Positions 1-11,372 of a stretch of 64,000 nucleotides of DNA are shown here, piece after piece. The position numbers and the translations under genes were made by a program. The notes beneath the pieces were generated by a model that was not told the DNA's origin, did not search any database, and saw only the letters and a program-made list of their open reading frames with translations. Source of the stretch: Crocodylus rhombifer (lineage: Eukaryota > Chordata > Crocodylia > Crocodylidae); NCBI GenBank assembly GCA_038503035.1, contig JAVSML010000049.1, positions 186,001 through 250,000 on the forward strand, given 5' to 3'. Positions within the stretch are counted from its first letter, which is position 1. Every line of letters starts with the position of its first letter.

Positions 1-575
1 GTATTACACAACATGAGGCTGAGGTCTGCCCACTTCACAAGTCTGTACAGGTCAGCCTGTATTGCCAACCTGTCTTCAAGTGTGACCATGCTCCCCCATA
101 GTTTGGTGTCATCTGTGAACTTTGCCATTTCACTTTTAATACCTGAATCCAAATTGTTGATGAACACATTGAAGATCACTGGTCCAAGTACTGAACCCTG
201 AGGGATGCCACTGGTCACCTTCTGACATGACTCAGTTCCGTCAATCAGTACCCTTTGGGTCCTACCATGGAGCCTGTTCCCTAGTCACTGGATCATAAAG
301 TAGTCAAGGCCGCATTTTCCCAATTTAACCATGAGGACATCATGGGAGACCAGGACCAAGGGCTTTTTGAAGTCCAAGTATATGACATCAACCTCATTTC
401 CCCTATTCAGGTGGCAAGATACCTGATTGTAGAAGGAAATGAAGTTTGTCTGGCATGACCTGCCTGTAACGAAGCTATGTTGGCTATCCTTCAGAATACT
501 GCCTTCAGTGAGCCTGTCTATCATGGATTTGTTCCCAATTTTCTCCAGTATTCAAATAATTTTGCCATAGGTCAT
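1..575 (-). mobile_element. CR1 LINE fragment, reverse-transcriptase region (truncated by window edge)
   Basis: Antisense CR1 ORF2. The bottom strand encodes reverse-transcriptase blocks: a segment reading SQHSFVTGRSC near 460-490, the LDFKK block near 365-380, a GIPQGSVLGP-like block near 190-215 and the palm motif KFTDDTKLWG near 95-130. The usual FADD is FTDD here, keeping the two adjacent aspartates. The reading frame is interrupted, so it is dead. Its 3' part continues off the left edge. Its 5' end is lost at about 575, where similarity stops, which is typical 5' truncation. It is more diverged than the copies at 3-10 kb. Confidence 0.85.
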
Positions 576-2297
576 GCGATGACATTGGCGCTTGCCAAAA
601 GCACCCAGCTGGGGTAGGGGAGACTTTGCTAGCCCCAGCTGCCTTCCCTGTGGTTATGGGGACCTCCTGGAGCAGCAGCAGGGCCAAGCTGGTCACTCAG
701 AGCCTGGATAGCAGCCAGATCATGGCTCTGGTCGTCCAGGCTCTGGTTTCTGCTATCTCGTGCTGCTGCTGTATGGGCTACACAGCATTTTTTTTGACAC
801 CAGAAGATCTCAGTGCAAATTAGCAGTGTACCATATGGGTGCACATGTGCTGCATGCTGTTTGCGGTGACTCAAACAGCTTTGACGCACCACAAACCACA
901 TGTGTGCACTCCTGGGGATGTGCCCAAAGACTGCATATCATCTCTTTCTCTCTCTCTTCAGTCCCATTTAAATATTATAACCTTATATTATATAAGACAT
1001 ATGTAGGGTGAAATTTATAGTACACTTTTTGGAGATTTCTAGAAAATGGAAAATGACATGTTATAAAATCCTCACATAATCTCCAAATTTTTGCAGAATG
1101 CTTGTCAGCTGTACAATTCTTTACGATACCTATTACACTTTTAAGGGGGTGATTATTTTGATACTTATGCTTTTAACTGATAATGGAAAGGAGGCCGGTT
1201 TATTCCAGAGGGCAGTGTGGTCCTCACTGGAAGATTAATCAATATAAACATATACTGCTCCAACAAAGACTTTGCTAAAGCAGTGGCCAGAGCAGGCCTG
1301 ATCATCAGGGATCTGAGTTTTTCATTTCCCATGGAAAAATGGGGAAAAAAAATGCAGATTTTCCTTTTACCCAAAAAAACATGGATTTCAAACAGAGAAG
1401 CATGCAGATTTTCCAGTTTTGCAGGCGTGCAAAGTTCCAGCCTGCATGCGACTGAGGGGAGCAGGAGGAGGGCAATCAGGCAGGGGGTACCATGTGCACG
1501 TGCGCGTTCACACATGCACATGGCCACCAGACAAGCATGCAGAGCAGCTCCCACAGGTAAGTCTGGCAGGGGGGAAAGTAGGGATTGAAGTCTCCATAAG
1601 GAGGGAGAGAGGGAGCAAGTTGGGCAGGGTTGGGGCTGGGGCTTGGGCTGCTGCTGAGCCTGGGTGCTGCATGGAGCTTGGGGCCAGAATGCGCAGCCCC
1701 AGGGCCCCAGCAAGGTGTGGGAAATAGCTGTGGGCAGCTCATCTGGGAAGCAGGAGGGGAGGTCTAATTCCCTACCACTGCACATACTCTTGGGCGGGGG
1801 TGGGGATAGGAAGTGAACATGCACCCCAGATCTGTGCATAACGTTGGGGTGCACTGCCCACTGCAGCCTCGAGTTTCCTGCCCTGCTGCCCTCCTCCCAG
1901 GGCCTCCATGGCACAGCAGCACAGCCTTGGGACCCAGCATGGCAGGGTAGAGCGGGGCTAGGAGGGGAAGCTCCTTGCTGCTGCAAGCCCTATGCTATCC
2001 TGGTGAGTTGCCCTCTGTCTACCCAGCCACAGTAGGAGTGGCAGTGCAGAGCTGTGTGCCTTGGTGCTGCTGGGTGACCGGGGGCACCTCGCCAGGGTGG
2101 CAAATAGCTCCCAGTGGTGGCACTGAGCTTCCCCATCCAGCAATGCTATGCCCTGCTGCACAAGGTTCTCTGCTTGGTTGCAGAGGCTCCAGGGGAGGGA
2201 AGTAGGGTGGGGAAGCTCAGTGCCCACCCTACTGGGGGGGCAGAAATTATGCAAACTTGGTACTGGGCTAGAGGAGCCTACATGGTGCTGTGCCTTT
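576..2297. other. Unassigned region with a GC-rich block at about 1440-2290
   Basis: I see no gene here. The stretch from about 950 to 1440 is AT-rich and apparently unique. From 1440 to 2290 the DNA is GC-rich with overlapping open frames on both strands. The largest is a 273-codon antisense frame at 1165-1986, rich in Pro, Ser, Ala and Cys with no recognisable domain. That pattern is expected of stop-poor GC-rich DNA. Parts look like degraded repeat. Confidence 0.5.
1490..1523. repeat. Short hairpin with alternating purine-pyrimidine tract
   Basis: The ends CCATGTGCACGTGCG and CACACATGCACATGG are near-complementary inverted arms. Much of the 34 bp alternates pyrimidine and purine, which is the sequence type able to adopt left-handed Z-DNA. 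Confidence 0.6.
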
Positions 2298-3187
2298 CAT
2301 AGATTTCAAAGACGTTAGGGCTGGAAGGGACCTCAAAGATCATCAAGTCCAGCCCCCTGCAGGAAGTCAGCTAGGGTCAAAGGATTCCAGCAAGATAAGC
2401 ATCCAAATGTTTCTTGAATGAGTCCAGAGTAGGTGCTTGCACCACTTCTGGAGGGAGTCTATTCCAGGTCTTGGGGGCTCAGACAGTAAAGAAATTTTTT
2501 CTTATCTCCAGCCTAAAACAGTCTTGGAGAAATTTATGACCATTGGTCCTCGATTTTCCTTGGGGCATTCTGGTGAACAGATGCTCTCCCAGGTCCTGAT
2601 GTACACCCCTTATGTACTTATAAGCAGCCATCAGTTCCCCCCGAGCCTGCGCTTTTCCAGGCTAAAGAGGAAAACTGGCTCTCAGTTACTCTTCATAAGG
2701 CCTATTCTCTTGCCCTGTGATCATGTATGTAGCTCTCCTCTGGACTCTCTCAAGCTTCTCAACATCTTTCTTGAATTGTAGATCACAGAACTGGATGCAG
2801 TATTTCAGCTGTGGCCTCACCAAGGCTGAGTACAGTGGGAGGATGACATCCTGAGATTTACTTGAGAAGCATCTACAGATGCACGCCAGAGTTTTATTTG
2901 GTTTACCAGCTGTGACATCGAATTGGTGGCTCATGTTCATCTTGTGGTCAATCATGACCCCCAAGTCTCTTTCAGCCATGGTGCTAGCAAGTGTAGCACT
3001 GCTGAGCCTAGAAGTATGCTGTGGGTTTCTTCCCCCTTACCCCACCCTGAGGTGGAGTACCTTACATTTATCGGTACTGAATGTCATCAGGTTTGTATCC
3101 GCCCACTCACTAAACTTATCCAAGTCAGCCTGGATCATTAGTCTGTCATCAGGTGTGGACACTATGCCCCAAAGTTTATTGTCATCA
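2298..3187 (-). mobile_element. CR1 LINE, 3' portion (host element of a nested insertion)
   Basis: Antisense CR1 3' end. It opens with the CR1 tail (TTTCATAGATTTCAAAGACG, then the AGGGCTGGAAGGGACCTCA block). It then carries the antisense of the ORF2 C-terminal domain: bottom-strand blocks ERVQRRAT and MAERDLGVMIDHKMNMSHQ lie at about 2730-2980. It stops inside the palm motif at 3187, where a sense CR1 begins. The same antisense element resumes at 6022. Nothing of it is translatable as one frame. Confidence 0.9.
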
Positions 3188-6021
3188 TGCCTCTACACAA
3201 ACACTCATAGCATGGGAAACAAGCAAGAGGAACTCACCCTCCTGCTAGCTGACACCAACCCAGAAATAGCGGGGCTCATTGAAACGTGGTGGGATCCAAT
3301 GCATGACTGGGCGGTGAATATCAAGGGCTATAGGCTGTACAGCAGGGATAGGACAGGGAGGAAATGTGGAGGCATGGCACTCTACATTAAGGAGGAATAC
3401 ACATCCTTGTCAATTAGCAAAGAATCAGAGAAGGGGCACTCTGAAGTGCTCTGGGTTAGAAAACAAGGCAGTCGAGGGAAAAGAGACTCAACTGTGGGGG
3501 TCTACTACAGACCACCCAACCAAGGGGAGGATCTAGACCAGGAATTCTTAAGTCAGCTCATGGAGGTAGTTAGGTCAAAGGATGTGGTCATCATGGGTGA
3601 CCTGAACTTTTCAGACATCTAATGGGAAGAGCAGTCAGCCAGGTCTGACCACTCACGTAGATTCCTAGCCCAAACACAGGACCTCCATCTAACCCAGGAG
3701 GTGAACAGCCCCACCAGGAGAGACGCCTTGTTGGACCTGGTGCTGGCCACAGGTGACAATCTGGTGAGGGGGCTGCGGGTGCTCGACCACCTGGGCGACA
3801 CTGATCATTGCCTGCTGGAATTCTCCATCCAGTGCAAGGTGGCAAAAGCCTGCAGTGAGGCAGCAGCCCTAGATTTCAGGGAGGCAGACTGCAATGAGCT
3901 AAGGAGAATAGTCGGGGAAGCACTGAGGTCCCAGAGGGGAGGGGAGCCAGGTGTCCAAGAAGAGTGCTCGCTCCTTAAGGAGACGATCCTCCAAGCCCAA
4001 AGGGAGGTAATCCCAACATGGATCAAAGGGAGCAGGAGGGCACAAAAGCCCCCATGGCTCACCAAAAGCATCTGGGAATGTCTCCTAGCTAAAAGGGAGG
4101 CACACTCCCAATGGAAGGGAGGGGCCATCACCAGGGAGGATTATACTGCGGTTGCAGAGGGGCAGTCAGGAAGGCCAAGGTGGAGATGGAACTGGGACTA
4201 GCTTCCTGGATCAAGGACAACAAGAAGTCCTTTTTTACATAGGGGGCAAAAAGAAGGTGCCGGTTAACGTGGGGCCCCTGCAGGAAACGCTGGGAAATTT
4301 GGTCATCACACCAGATGACAAAGCCAACATATTTAACGATTTCTTTGCCTCCATTTTCCTGAGCAGGGACCAGACCAGCCACCCCCCTCTGGGCCCCCCC
4401 GAGACCCCAGCGGAGGTGCACCTTGGCCAAGGATTAGTGAGGAACTAGTTAGGGAACTCCTGGAGGGACTGGATGTATTCAAATCAGCTGGTCTGGAAGA
4501 TCTCCATCCTAGAGTACTGAGGGAATTGTCTGAGGTCATTGTAGGACCCCTGGCATGGCTTTACAAGCACTCATGGTGCTCTGGTTTGGTACCAGAGGAC
4601 TGAAAGAGGGCCAATGTGGTTCCTATCTTCAAAAAGAGGAGGAAGGAGGACCCGGAAAACTATAGGCCAGTTAGTCTTACCTCGATCCTGGGCAAGCTTT
4701 TTGAGAAAATTATTCTGGTGCATGTCCATGAAGGACCAGCAGGGTAGATTATGCTTAGGGGAAATCAGCATGGGTTCATTAGAGGCAGGTCCTGTAAGAC
4801 CAGCCTGGTGACCTTTTATGACCAAATCACCAAATCCTTAGATGCAGAGGTAGCAGTGGACATAGTCTTTCTGGACTTTTGGAAGGCCTTCGACACTGTC
4901 TCTCAACCCCATTCTCATTAAGAAACTGGGGGACTGTGGTGTCGACACCTACACAGTCAAATGGGTTGCCAGTTGGCTGCAGGGCCGGCACCCAGAGAGT
5001 GGTAGTGGATGGATCATTTTCCACTTGGAGGAATGTGGGCAGTGGGGTTCCGCAGGGCTAGTCCTCGGGCCTGCACTGTTCAACATCTTCATCAGTGACT
5101 TGGACAAGCGGGTAAATAGCACCCTGTTCAAATTTGCTGATGACACTAAGTTATGGGGGGATGTGGGCACACTAGAAGGAGGAATAGTCTGCAATCAGAC
5201 CTAGACAGATTACAGGGGTGGGCAGATGAGAATAGGATGGGATTCAACACTGACAAGTGCAAGGTGATGCACTTGGGGAGGAAGAACCAGCACCATACCT
5301 ACATGCTGGGGAACTCCCTTCTCGTCAGTACAGAGGCAGAAAAGGATCTTGGAGTCATCATTGATGCAAAGATGAACATGGGCTGGCAGTGTGGGGATAC
5401 AGTCAGGAAGGCCAACCACACCTTGTCATGCATCCACAGATGCATCTCAAGCAGGTCCAAGGAGGTGATCCTCCCCCTCAATGCGGCACTGATCAGGCCG
5501 CAGCTGGAGTACTGCGTCTGGTTCTGGACTCCATACCTCAAGAGGGATGTGGACAACATGGAGAGGGTCCAGAGGAGGGCCACTCACATGATCGGGGGCA
5601 GCAGGGCACTCCCTATGAGGAGAGGCTATGGGACCTGAACCTGTTCAGCTTCCACAAGAGAAGGCTGAGGGGAGATCTAGTGGCCTGTTACAAAGTAGTC
5701 AGAGGAGACCAGCAGGCATTGGGGGAGTCCCTGTTCCCCCAAGCACTGCCAGGAGTGACCAGGAATAACAGTCACAAGCTGGCAGAGGGTAGATTTAGGC
5801 TAGATATCAGGAGGTGCTACTTCACAGTCAGGGCAGCTAGGATCTGGAACCAACTTCCAAGAGAAGTTGTGCTGGCTTCTACCCTGGGGGTCTTTAAGAG
5901 GAGGCTAGACGAACACCTTGCTGGAGTTGTTTGACCCCATGGAGTCTTTCCTGCCATGGCAGGGGGTCGGACTCGATGATCCGCTCAGGTCCCTTCTGAC
6001 CCTAGAAACTATGAAACTATG
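3188..6021 (+). mobile_element. CR1 LINE copy P1, nearly complete ORF2, inserted into an antisense CR1
   Basis: A sense CR1 containing ORF2 from its start (ATG at 3212, MGNKQEEL) through the 3' end near 6015. The 3' end has the family signature GGTCGGACTCGATGATCCGC and the short AAACTATGAAACTATGAA tail. ORF1 and the 5' UTR are missing. The flanks on either side are the two halves of one antisense CR1 (2298-3187 and 6022-7522), so this copy inserted into it. The junctions leave no clear target duplication, as is usual for CR1. It is among the least diverged CR1 copies in the window. Confidence 0.93.
3212..5935 (+). pseudogene. CR1 ORF2 pseudogene (endonuclease-reverse transcriptase)
   Basis: Remnant of the protein that nicks target DNA and reverse-transcribes CR1 RNA. 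The N-terminal AP-endonuclease-like domain (about 3212-3900) keeps LIETWWDP, VVIMGDLNF and LGDTDH, corresponding to catalytic Glu, Asp/Asn and Asp-His. The reverse transcriptase (about 4440-5400) keeps [32 protein letters not shown] and the palm KFADD at 5130-5144. The C-terminal domain ends in RRLDEHLAG. It is broken by an in-frame TAA at 3620, a frameshift near 4200, a Trp-to-TGA change in the EDWKRAN block near 4600, and a probable one-base deletion after GVPQG near 5058. It cannot make a full protein. No promoter or ribosome-start evidence is claimed. Confidence 0.93.
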
Positions 6022-7522
6022 AACTTAGCCAGTGCACTTCTGACATCAAGCTCCATATTGTTGATAATGGTGTTAAAGAGAACCGGTCCAAGGACAGATC
6101 CTTGGGGGACACCACTGGTCACGGAACACCATAATGATTCCCTACCATCAAACACTACTCTCTGGGTCCAACCTCGCCAATTTCCCAGTCATTGGACTGT
6201 GGAGTAGCTGAGGCCACGCTTGGTCAATTTTTCCATGAGGAGGTCATGTGTTGCCAGATCAAAGGCTTTTTTAAAGTCCAGATATATGACATCAATCTCT
6301 CCTCCCTTATCCAGGTGATATGTCACTTGGTCACAGAAGATTAGATTGGTCAGGCAAGACCTATCCGCAACAAACCCATGCTGGCTATACCTCAGGATGT
6401 TGCCCTCCATCAGCTTACCCAGAGGGGTTTCCTTGATAATTTTCTCCAGAATCTTGCCGGGGATTGAGATCAAACTATTGGTCTGTAATTCCTGGGATCC
6501 ACGTTCCGCCCTTTCTTGAAGATGGGTACTACATTGGCCTTCTTCCAGTCTTCAGGTACTTCACCTGAGTGCCACGAGTTTTCAAATATTTTTGCTAATG
6601 GTTGGGCTATGACACCTGCCAGCTCCTTGAGTACTGTAGGGTGTAATCTGTCAGGACCAGCTGACTTGAAGGTGTCCAGCTCCTCAAGTTTATCCTTTAC
6701 TAGATCAACATTGATGCTGGGTATAAATGCGCCTTCACCCTGGCCATCCCGCATCTTGCTAGGCAGGGCGGTCCCATTGGTGTGATGAAAGACTGATGTG
6801 AAGTACTTATTGAGCAGATTGGCCTTTCCTGCGTGTCAGTTATCAGCTGTCCCATTTGGTTCAGCAGGGGTCCAATGTCACCCTTCCTTTTTTTCCAGCT
6901 CCCTAAATCTCTGAAATAGGACTTTTTGTTATCTGTGATATGTGAAGTCAGATAGAGTTTGGTTGCAACCTTGCACTCCTGATCCACTCCCTGCAGGTAC
7001 AGACCAGTGCTGAGTACTCCCCCTTGGTGGTAATTCCAGACTTCCATCCTAAGTCTCTCTTTTGAGGCATAGGAGGTCCTCAGAGCTGAGCCAAGGGGGT
7101 TGCTGTGCCCTTTTGCTACCCTTCCTCCAAGATGGGATGGCCATTCCTTGTTCTGTTAGGATCACTCCCTTGAGCAGCAACCACTCCTCTTGGACTCCTC
7201 ATCCTGTCAAGTCATGGTCCCTTACGGCCTCGATAATGAGCCTCCTGAGCTTGTCAAAATCAGCTTTTCTGAAGTTGAGGACTTCTGTATTGCTGACAGA
7301 CTTGCCAGCTTTGCAGTGGATAGTAAAGGTGATCAACTCACGGTCACTGTCACCCAGCTTTCCATTGATTCTTAGGTCACTGACTAGGTCATCCTCTTTG
7401 GACAGTACCAGGTCCAGCAACGCTTTACCTTTTGTCAGCCCATAGACTTCTTGAGTCAGGTAGAGCTCATCCACACATGTGAGAAAGCTTTGCGACTGAT
7501 TGGATTTGGCTGAGTGCTCTTG
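6022..7522 (-). mobile_element. CR1 LINE, 5' portion of the interrupted antisense element
   Basis: Continuation of the antisense CR1 at 2298-3187. The bottom strand ends at 6022 with DVRSALAKF, and the missing next residues (ADDNKLWG-like) are found at 3187, so the two pieces join across the inserted copy P1. Going 5', the element covers the reverse transcriptase and the endonuclease C-terminus, then is truncated at about 7522. Total original length is about 2.4 kb. Confidence 0.92.
6022..7522 (-). pseudogene. CR1 ORF2 pseudogene, antisense, RT core and endonuclease C-terminus
   Basis: In bottom-strand order this reads the end of the endonuclease domain (LGDSDRELITF near 7330, where the usual His of SDH is Arg), a linker, then RT blocks: FKSAGPDRLHP near 6650, [15 protein letters not shown] near 6520, QHGFVADRSCLTN near 6370, EIDVIYLDFKKAFD near 6280 and [14 protein letters not shown] near 6100. 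Frames change at about 6470 and about 6800, and between 7050 and 7200, so several indels separate the pieces. The palm FADD codons sit exactly at the insertion point of the nested CR1. Confidence 0.9.
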
Positions 7523-7689
7523 TGTGTACATGCATTAACACCTTGTCTGTCAGAGCATGTGCATTAAGACCAATAAAGCTGGCTGAGCCTTTGCCACTTT
7601 ATGGTCAGTCTTTAAGACTGCTGGTTGGGATCTCCTGGCTGTGACTCTTTGCTGGCACCACAGTCCCCGAGACTTCAATATTGACAACA
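7523..7689. other. Spacer between two CR1 copies, possibly containing an LTR remnant
   Basis: Contains an AATAAA at about 7571 followed by a C/T-rich segment ending GGCACCACA at 7662. This order (polyadenylation signal, then a pyrimidine-rich stretch ending in CA) resembles the R-U5 end of an LTR. No matching 5' end, primer-binding site or target duplication is visible, so the LTR reading is weak. Confidence 0.3.
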
Positions 7690-7699
7690 CATCAGTAAC

Positions 7700-7790
7700 A
7701 CTTACAGATGACAATGACAATGGGGACCATTACTTAGGAAGATGGGGGCACAGGTGGTCTTCTCATCAATCCTCCCTGTCACAGGGCATT
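7700..7790 (+). pseudogene. CR1 ORF1 C-terminal remnant
   Basis: One frame reads KMGAQVVFSSILPVTGH then stop at about 7785. This matches the conserved block near the end of the esterase-like (SGNH-type) domain in CR1 ORF1 proteins. The older copy at 55.9-58.2 kb shows the same block in decayed form. Everything upstream of it is missing or unrecognisable. Confidence 0.65.
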
Positions 7791-7873
7791 AGGGCGCCTG
7801 CTCTTTTAAGGGCAGAAACTGCCTAGGGAGATGGCCCTAGCAGTCAGGCAGTAACACCACAGGAGCTAGGAAC

Positions 7874-10585
7874 ATGGGGAACAAGCAGGAAGAACTCGCA
7901 CTTCTGCTTGCAGGTAATAGCTTTGATTTAGTAGGGCTAATGGAAACTTGGTGGGACCCTACCCGTGACTGGGTGGCACACATTGAGGGCTACAGGTTGT
8001 ACAGAAGGGACAGAGTAGGGAGTGAAAGGGGTGGGGTTGCTCTCTATGTAAGGAGCACTATACATCTACCCTTATCAAAATGGAATCAGAGGAGGAGAAA
8101 GTTGAGGCATTGTGGGTTAGGATACATGGAGGTCATGAGGAAAGAGACTTGATGGTGGGGGTCTGCTACAGACCACCACACCAAGTGGAAAAGCTAGATT
8201 TGGAATTCCTGAGGCAGCTGTCAGAGGCCATACAGTCTAGGGACATGGTTGTCATGGGGGACCTAAACTACCCTGACATCTGCCGGGAGGAGCAGTCAAC
8301 CAAATCCAACCATTCACATAGGTTTCTTAACCTGTGTGCAGGACCTTCACCTAATGCAGGAGGTATAAGGTCCCACTAGGGGGAATGCCTTACTGGACTA
8401 GGTGTTGGCTACGGTGGAGGACCTGGTAGAGGAGCTGCAGATTTGTGGTCACCTCGGGGACAGTGACCACCAATCAATCAAATTCACCATACAGCATAGG
8501 GTGGGTAAGATAACTAGTAGGGTGGAAGAGCTTGACTTTAGGAAGACTAACTTCAGTGTGCTTAGGAATCTAGTTGACAACACACTGCAGGAGAAGAATA
8601 TTGGTGAGATGGGAGTCCAGGAAGGGTGGTCGTTCCTAAAGGAAGCGATCCTTCGGTACAGAGGGAGACTATCCCAGTATGAGGGAAAAGGGGGAAAGTT
8701 GCCAACAAAACTTCCTTGGCTAAACAGAGAAATTCAGGGGAACCTAGGAGCAAAAAAGAAGGCATATAGGTGGTGGAAGCAGGAGGAAGCTACCAAGGAG
8801 GAGTATATGTACTTGGCCTCCACTTGCAGGTAGACGGTTACGAAGGCCAAAGCACCTACAGAGCTGAGGCTGGCAACACGAATTAAAGACAACAAAAAGT
8901 ATTTAGGTATAGAGGGAGTAAAAGGAAGGAGCAGGGCAGCATAGGACCCGTACTGAACAAGGAGGAGCAATAAGTGACAGAGAGGGGGGACAAGTCTGAG
9001 CTATTCAATGAGTTTTTTGCCTCAGTGTTCTAGAACAGGGCTCAAGATGCATCTCCTAATGGGTTTTTAGATGGGCAGAGGGACACCAGCCTACCAACTG
9101 TCAACGCTGACTTGGTGCAGAGTTACTTGGATGGACTGGATGTGTTCAAGTCAGAAGGCCCAGATGAGGGTACTGAAGGAATTGGCCGGTGTCATAGCAG
9201 AACTGGCACAGCTGTTTGAGCACTCATGGTGCTCGGGTCAGGTCCCGGAGGACTGGAAAAGGGCCAATGTGGACCCTATTTTCAAGAAGGGGAGGAAGGA
9301 GGAGCCAAGTAATTATAGGCCAGTCAGTCTCATCTCCATCCTTGGAAAGGTCTTTGAAAAGATTATGAAGGAACATACTTGTGGGAGTTCAGCAGGAAAA
9401 ATAATGCAGCAGGGAAACCAGCAAGGATTTGTAGCAGGTAGATCATGCCTGACCAATCTGGTTTCATTTTATGACAGGGTCACAAAATGTTTAGATGCAG
9501 GAGGAGAGGTGGATGTCATTTTCTTGGACTTTAGTAAGGCCTTTGATATGGTACCTCATCCTATTCTCATACAGAAATTAAGATGCTGTGACAAATGTTT
9601 ACACAGTCTGGTGGGTGGCAAACTGGCTTAGCAGTCACAGGCAGAAAGTGGTAGTAGACGTGTTGGTATTGGCTTGGAAGGATGTGGGTAGTGGGGTCCC
9701 ACAGGATTCGGTCCTTGGGCCTGTACTCTTCAATATCTTCATCAGTGACTTGGATGTGGGTGTGAAGTGTACTCTGTCCAAGTTTGCAGACTATACTAAA
9801 TTGTGGGGTGAAGTGCACACTCCGGAGGGTAGGGAATGATTTCAGGCAGACCGGTTGGAAAAGTGGGCAGTACATAACAGGATGCAGTACAACAAGGACA
9901 AGTGTAGAGTGCTGCACCTAGGGTGCAAGAATATCCAGTACGTCTGCTGGCTGGGAAGTGACCCTCTCAGCAGCAGGAAAGCGGAAAGGGATCTCAGAGT
10001 CATAGTGGACTCCAAGATGAACACGAGCCATCAGTGTAACAAAATCATCAGCAAAGCTAACTGCACTTTATCATGCATAAGCAGATGCATGAGAGATAGA
10101 ACCAAGGAGGTGATACTTCCCCTCTATGCAGCATTGGTCAGACCTCAGTTGGGGTACTGCGTCCAGCTTTGAGTGCTGTACTTCAAGAAGGATGTTGATA
10201 GACTCAAGAAGGTCCAGAGGAGGGCCATTTGTATGGTTAGGGTTTACAGGACAAGCTCTATGAGGAGAGACTGAGGGACTGAACCTCTTCAGCCTCCACA
10301 AGAGAAGGCTGAGGCGTGATCTTGTGGCTGCCTACAAATTCATTAGGGGGACGCAGCAAGGGATCAGAGATGCTCTGTTCATCAGGACGCCTCTTGGGGT
10401 AACAAGGAACAAGGGTCACAAACTGACAGAGAGCAGGTTTAGGCTAGCTATCAGGAAAAACTTCCTCATGGCCAGAATCTGGAACGGGCTTCCAAGGGAG
10501 GTGCTGCTCTCCTCTACCTTGGGGGTCTTTAAGAGAAGGCTGGATGGCTGGGATCATCTAACCCCAGCACTCTTTCCTGCCTAGG
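7874..10585 (+). pseudogene. CR1 ORF2 pseudogene (endonuclease-reverse transcriptase)
   Basis: The endonuclease domain (7874-8530) keeps LMETWWDP, VVMGDLNYPDIC and LGDSDH. The RT domain (about 9100-9840) keeps EDWKRANVDPIFKKG, NYRPVSLISILGKV, GFVAGRSCLTNL, VDVIFLDFSKAFDMV and GSGVPQ(D)SVLGPVLF. The palm is KFADY at about 9781-9796: the second catalytic aspartate is Tyr, which would abolish polymerase activity even if the frame were repaired. The C-terminal domain runs to RRLDGWD near 10550. Frameshifts occur near 8080-8150, 8380 and 9060-9070, and stops near 9605 and 9840. It is a dead copy. Confidence 0.92.
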
Positions 10586-10650
10586 CAGAGGGTCAGACTC
10601 AATGATCTGTTGAGGTCCCTTCTGACCCTAGCATCTATGAATCTATGAAT

Positions 10651-11372
10651 GACAGATGGCACACACAGAAGTTATGTTACAACTCCAGAAATACCAATAC
10701 ATTTAACATGCAATGTCATTCCAAGGGACCTTTTCTAAAGATGGTATTATCAAACTCGGCAGTCCTTGGCAGCTACGCTGTCACACCCTCCTCAGAGACC
10801 CAATACCCAGCAACAATTACCTTCCAATAGGAACAGAGCCAAATGAAGAAGCAATTTCACACCAGATTTTTTTTTCTCTTCATTTTTCCTAGCCTGAGAT
10901 TATTGTGGAAGCTGAAGTAGGGCTCTTGACTGCCTTTAAAATTTTTATCCCAGATGCTGCTTCTAGATGCACTGATACTCCTCTTCATTCCTGAGTACCA
11001 TGCCCCAGCTCACCTTCCTGTTTGTACTGGCCAGTGGCACTCAATCCTCCTGGTAAACCGAAAGAGGAACATCTGGAATCTGTGGGAAGGGCTGGAATTC
11101 CAGCTGGTATCTAACTAGTATCTCTTGCTGGTTTGGTTATTAGAAACTCCAGGACTACATTTGTCATTCTGTATCTATACAGGTTTTTTTCAGATACGGG
11201 AGATTGCTGACAGTTACTTAGTAGTTTTATAAGGCCTAGTATTATGGGGCTCTGACAAGGCTGATGCCTATAAACACCATTACTGTCCAAGTGTTAAATA
11301 ATAACAAATGCATTATGTTACATCATGGTAAAGAGGGCAGAAAAAACAAAAACAAATGTAAAGCAATAGAAG
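10651..11372. other. Apparently unique intergenic DNA
   Basis: No repeat family, RNA gene or plausible coding frame was recognised. Composition is ordinary, with only short homopolymer runs. Confidence 0.5.

Larger units (their letters stand above)
7690..10650 (+). mobile_element. CR1 LINE copy P2 with ORF1 tail, ORF2 and 3' end
   Basis: The longest sense CR1 here. It begins within the 3' end of ORF1 (about 7700-7790), passes through an ORF1-ORF2 spacer, and holds ORF2 from MGNKQEEL at 7874. It ends with GGTCAGACTCAATGATCTGT and a CTATGAATCTATGAA tail at about 10647. Flanking CR1 pieces on both sides make this the centre of a tightly packed CR1 cluster. It is interrupted by many indels, so it is not active. 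Confidence 0.9.

Noticed and set aside
1165..1986. 273-codon antisense open frame, the longest in the window
   Set aside because: It lies in GC-rich DNA where other frames are open on both strands. The peptide is Pro/Ser/Ala/Cys-rich without a domain, and there is no splice or promoter context.
3212..10585. Apparent endonuclease and reverse-transcriptase genes
   Set aside because: These are CR1 ORF2 remnants with stops, frameshifts and lost active-site residues, so they are annotated as mobile elements and pseudogenes, not host genes.
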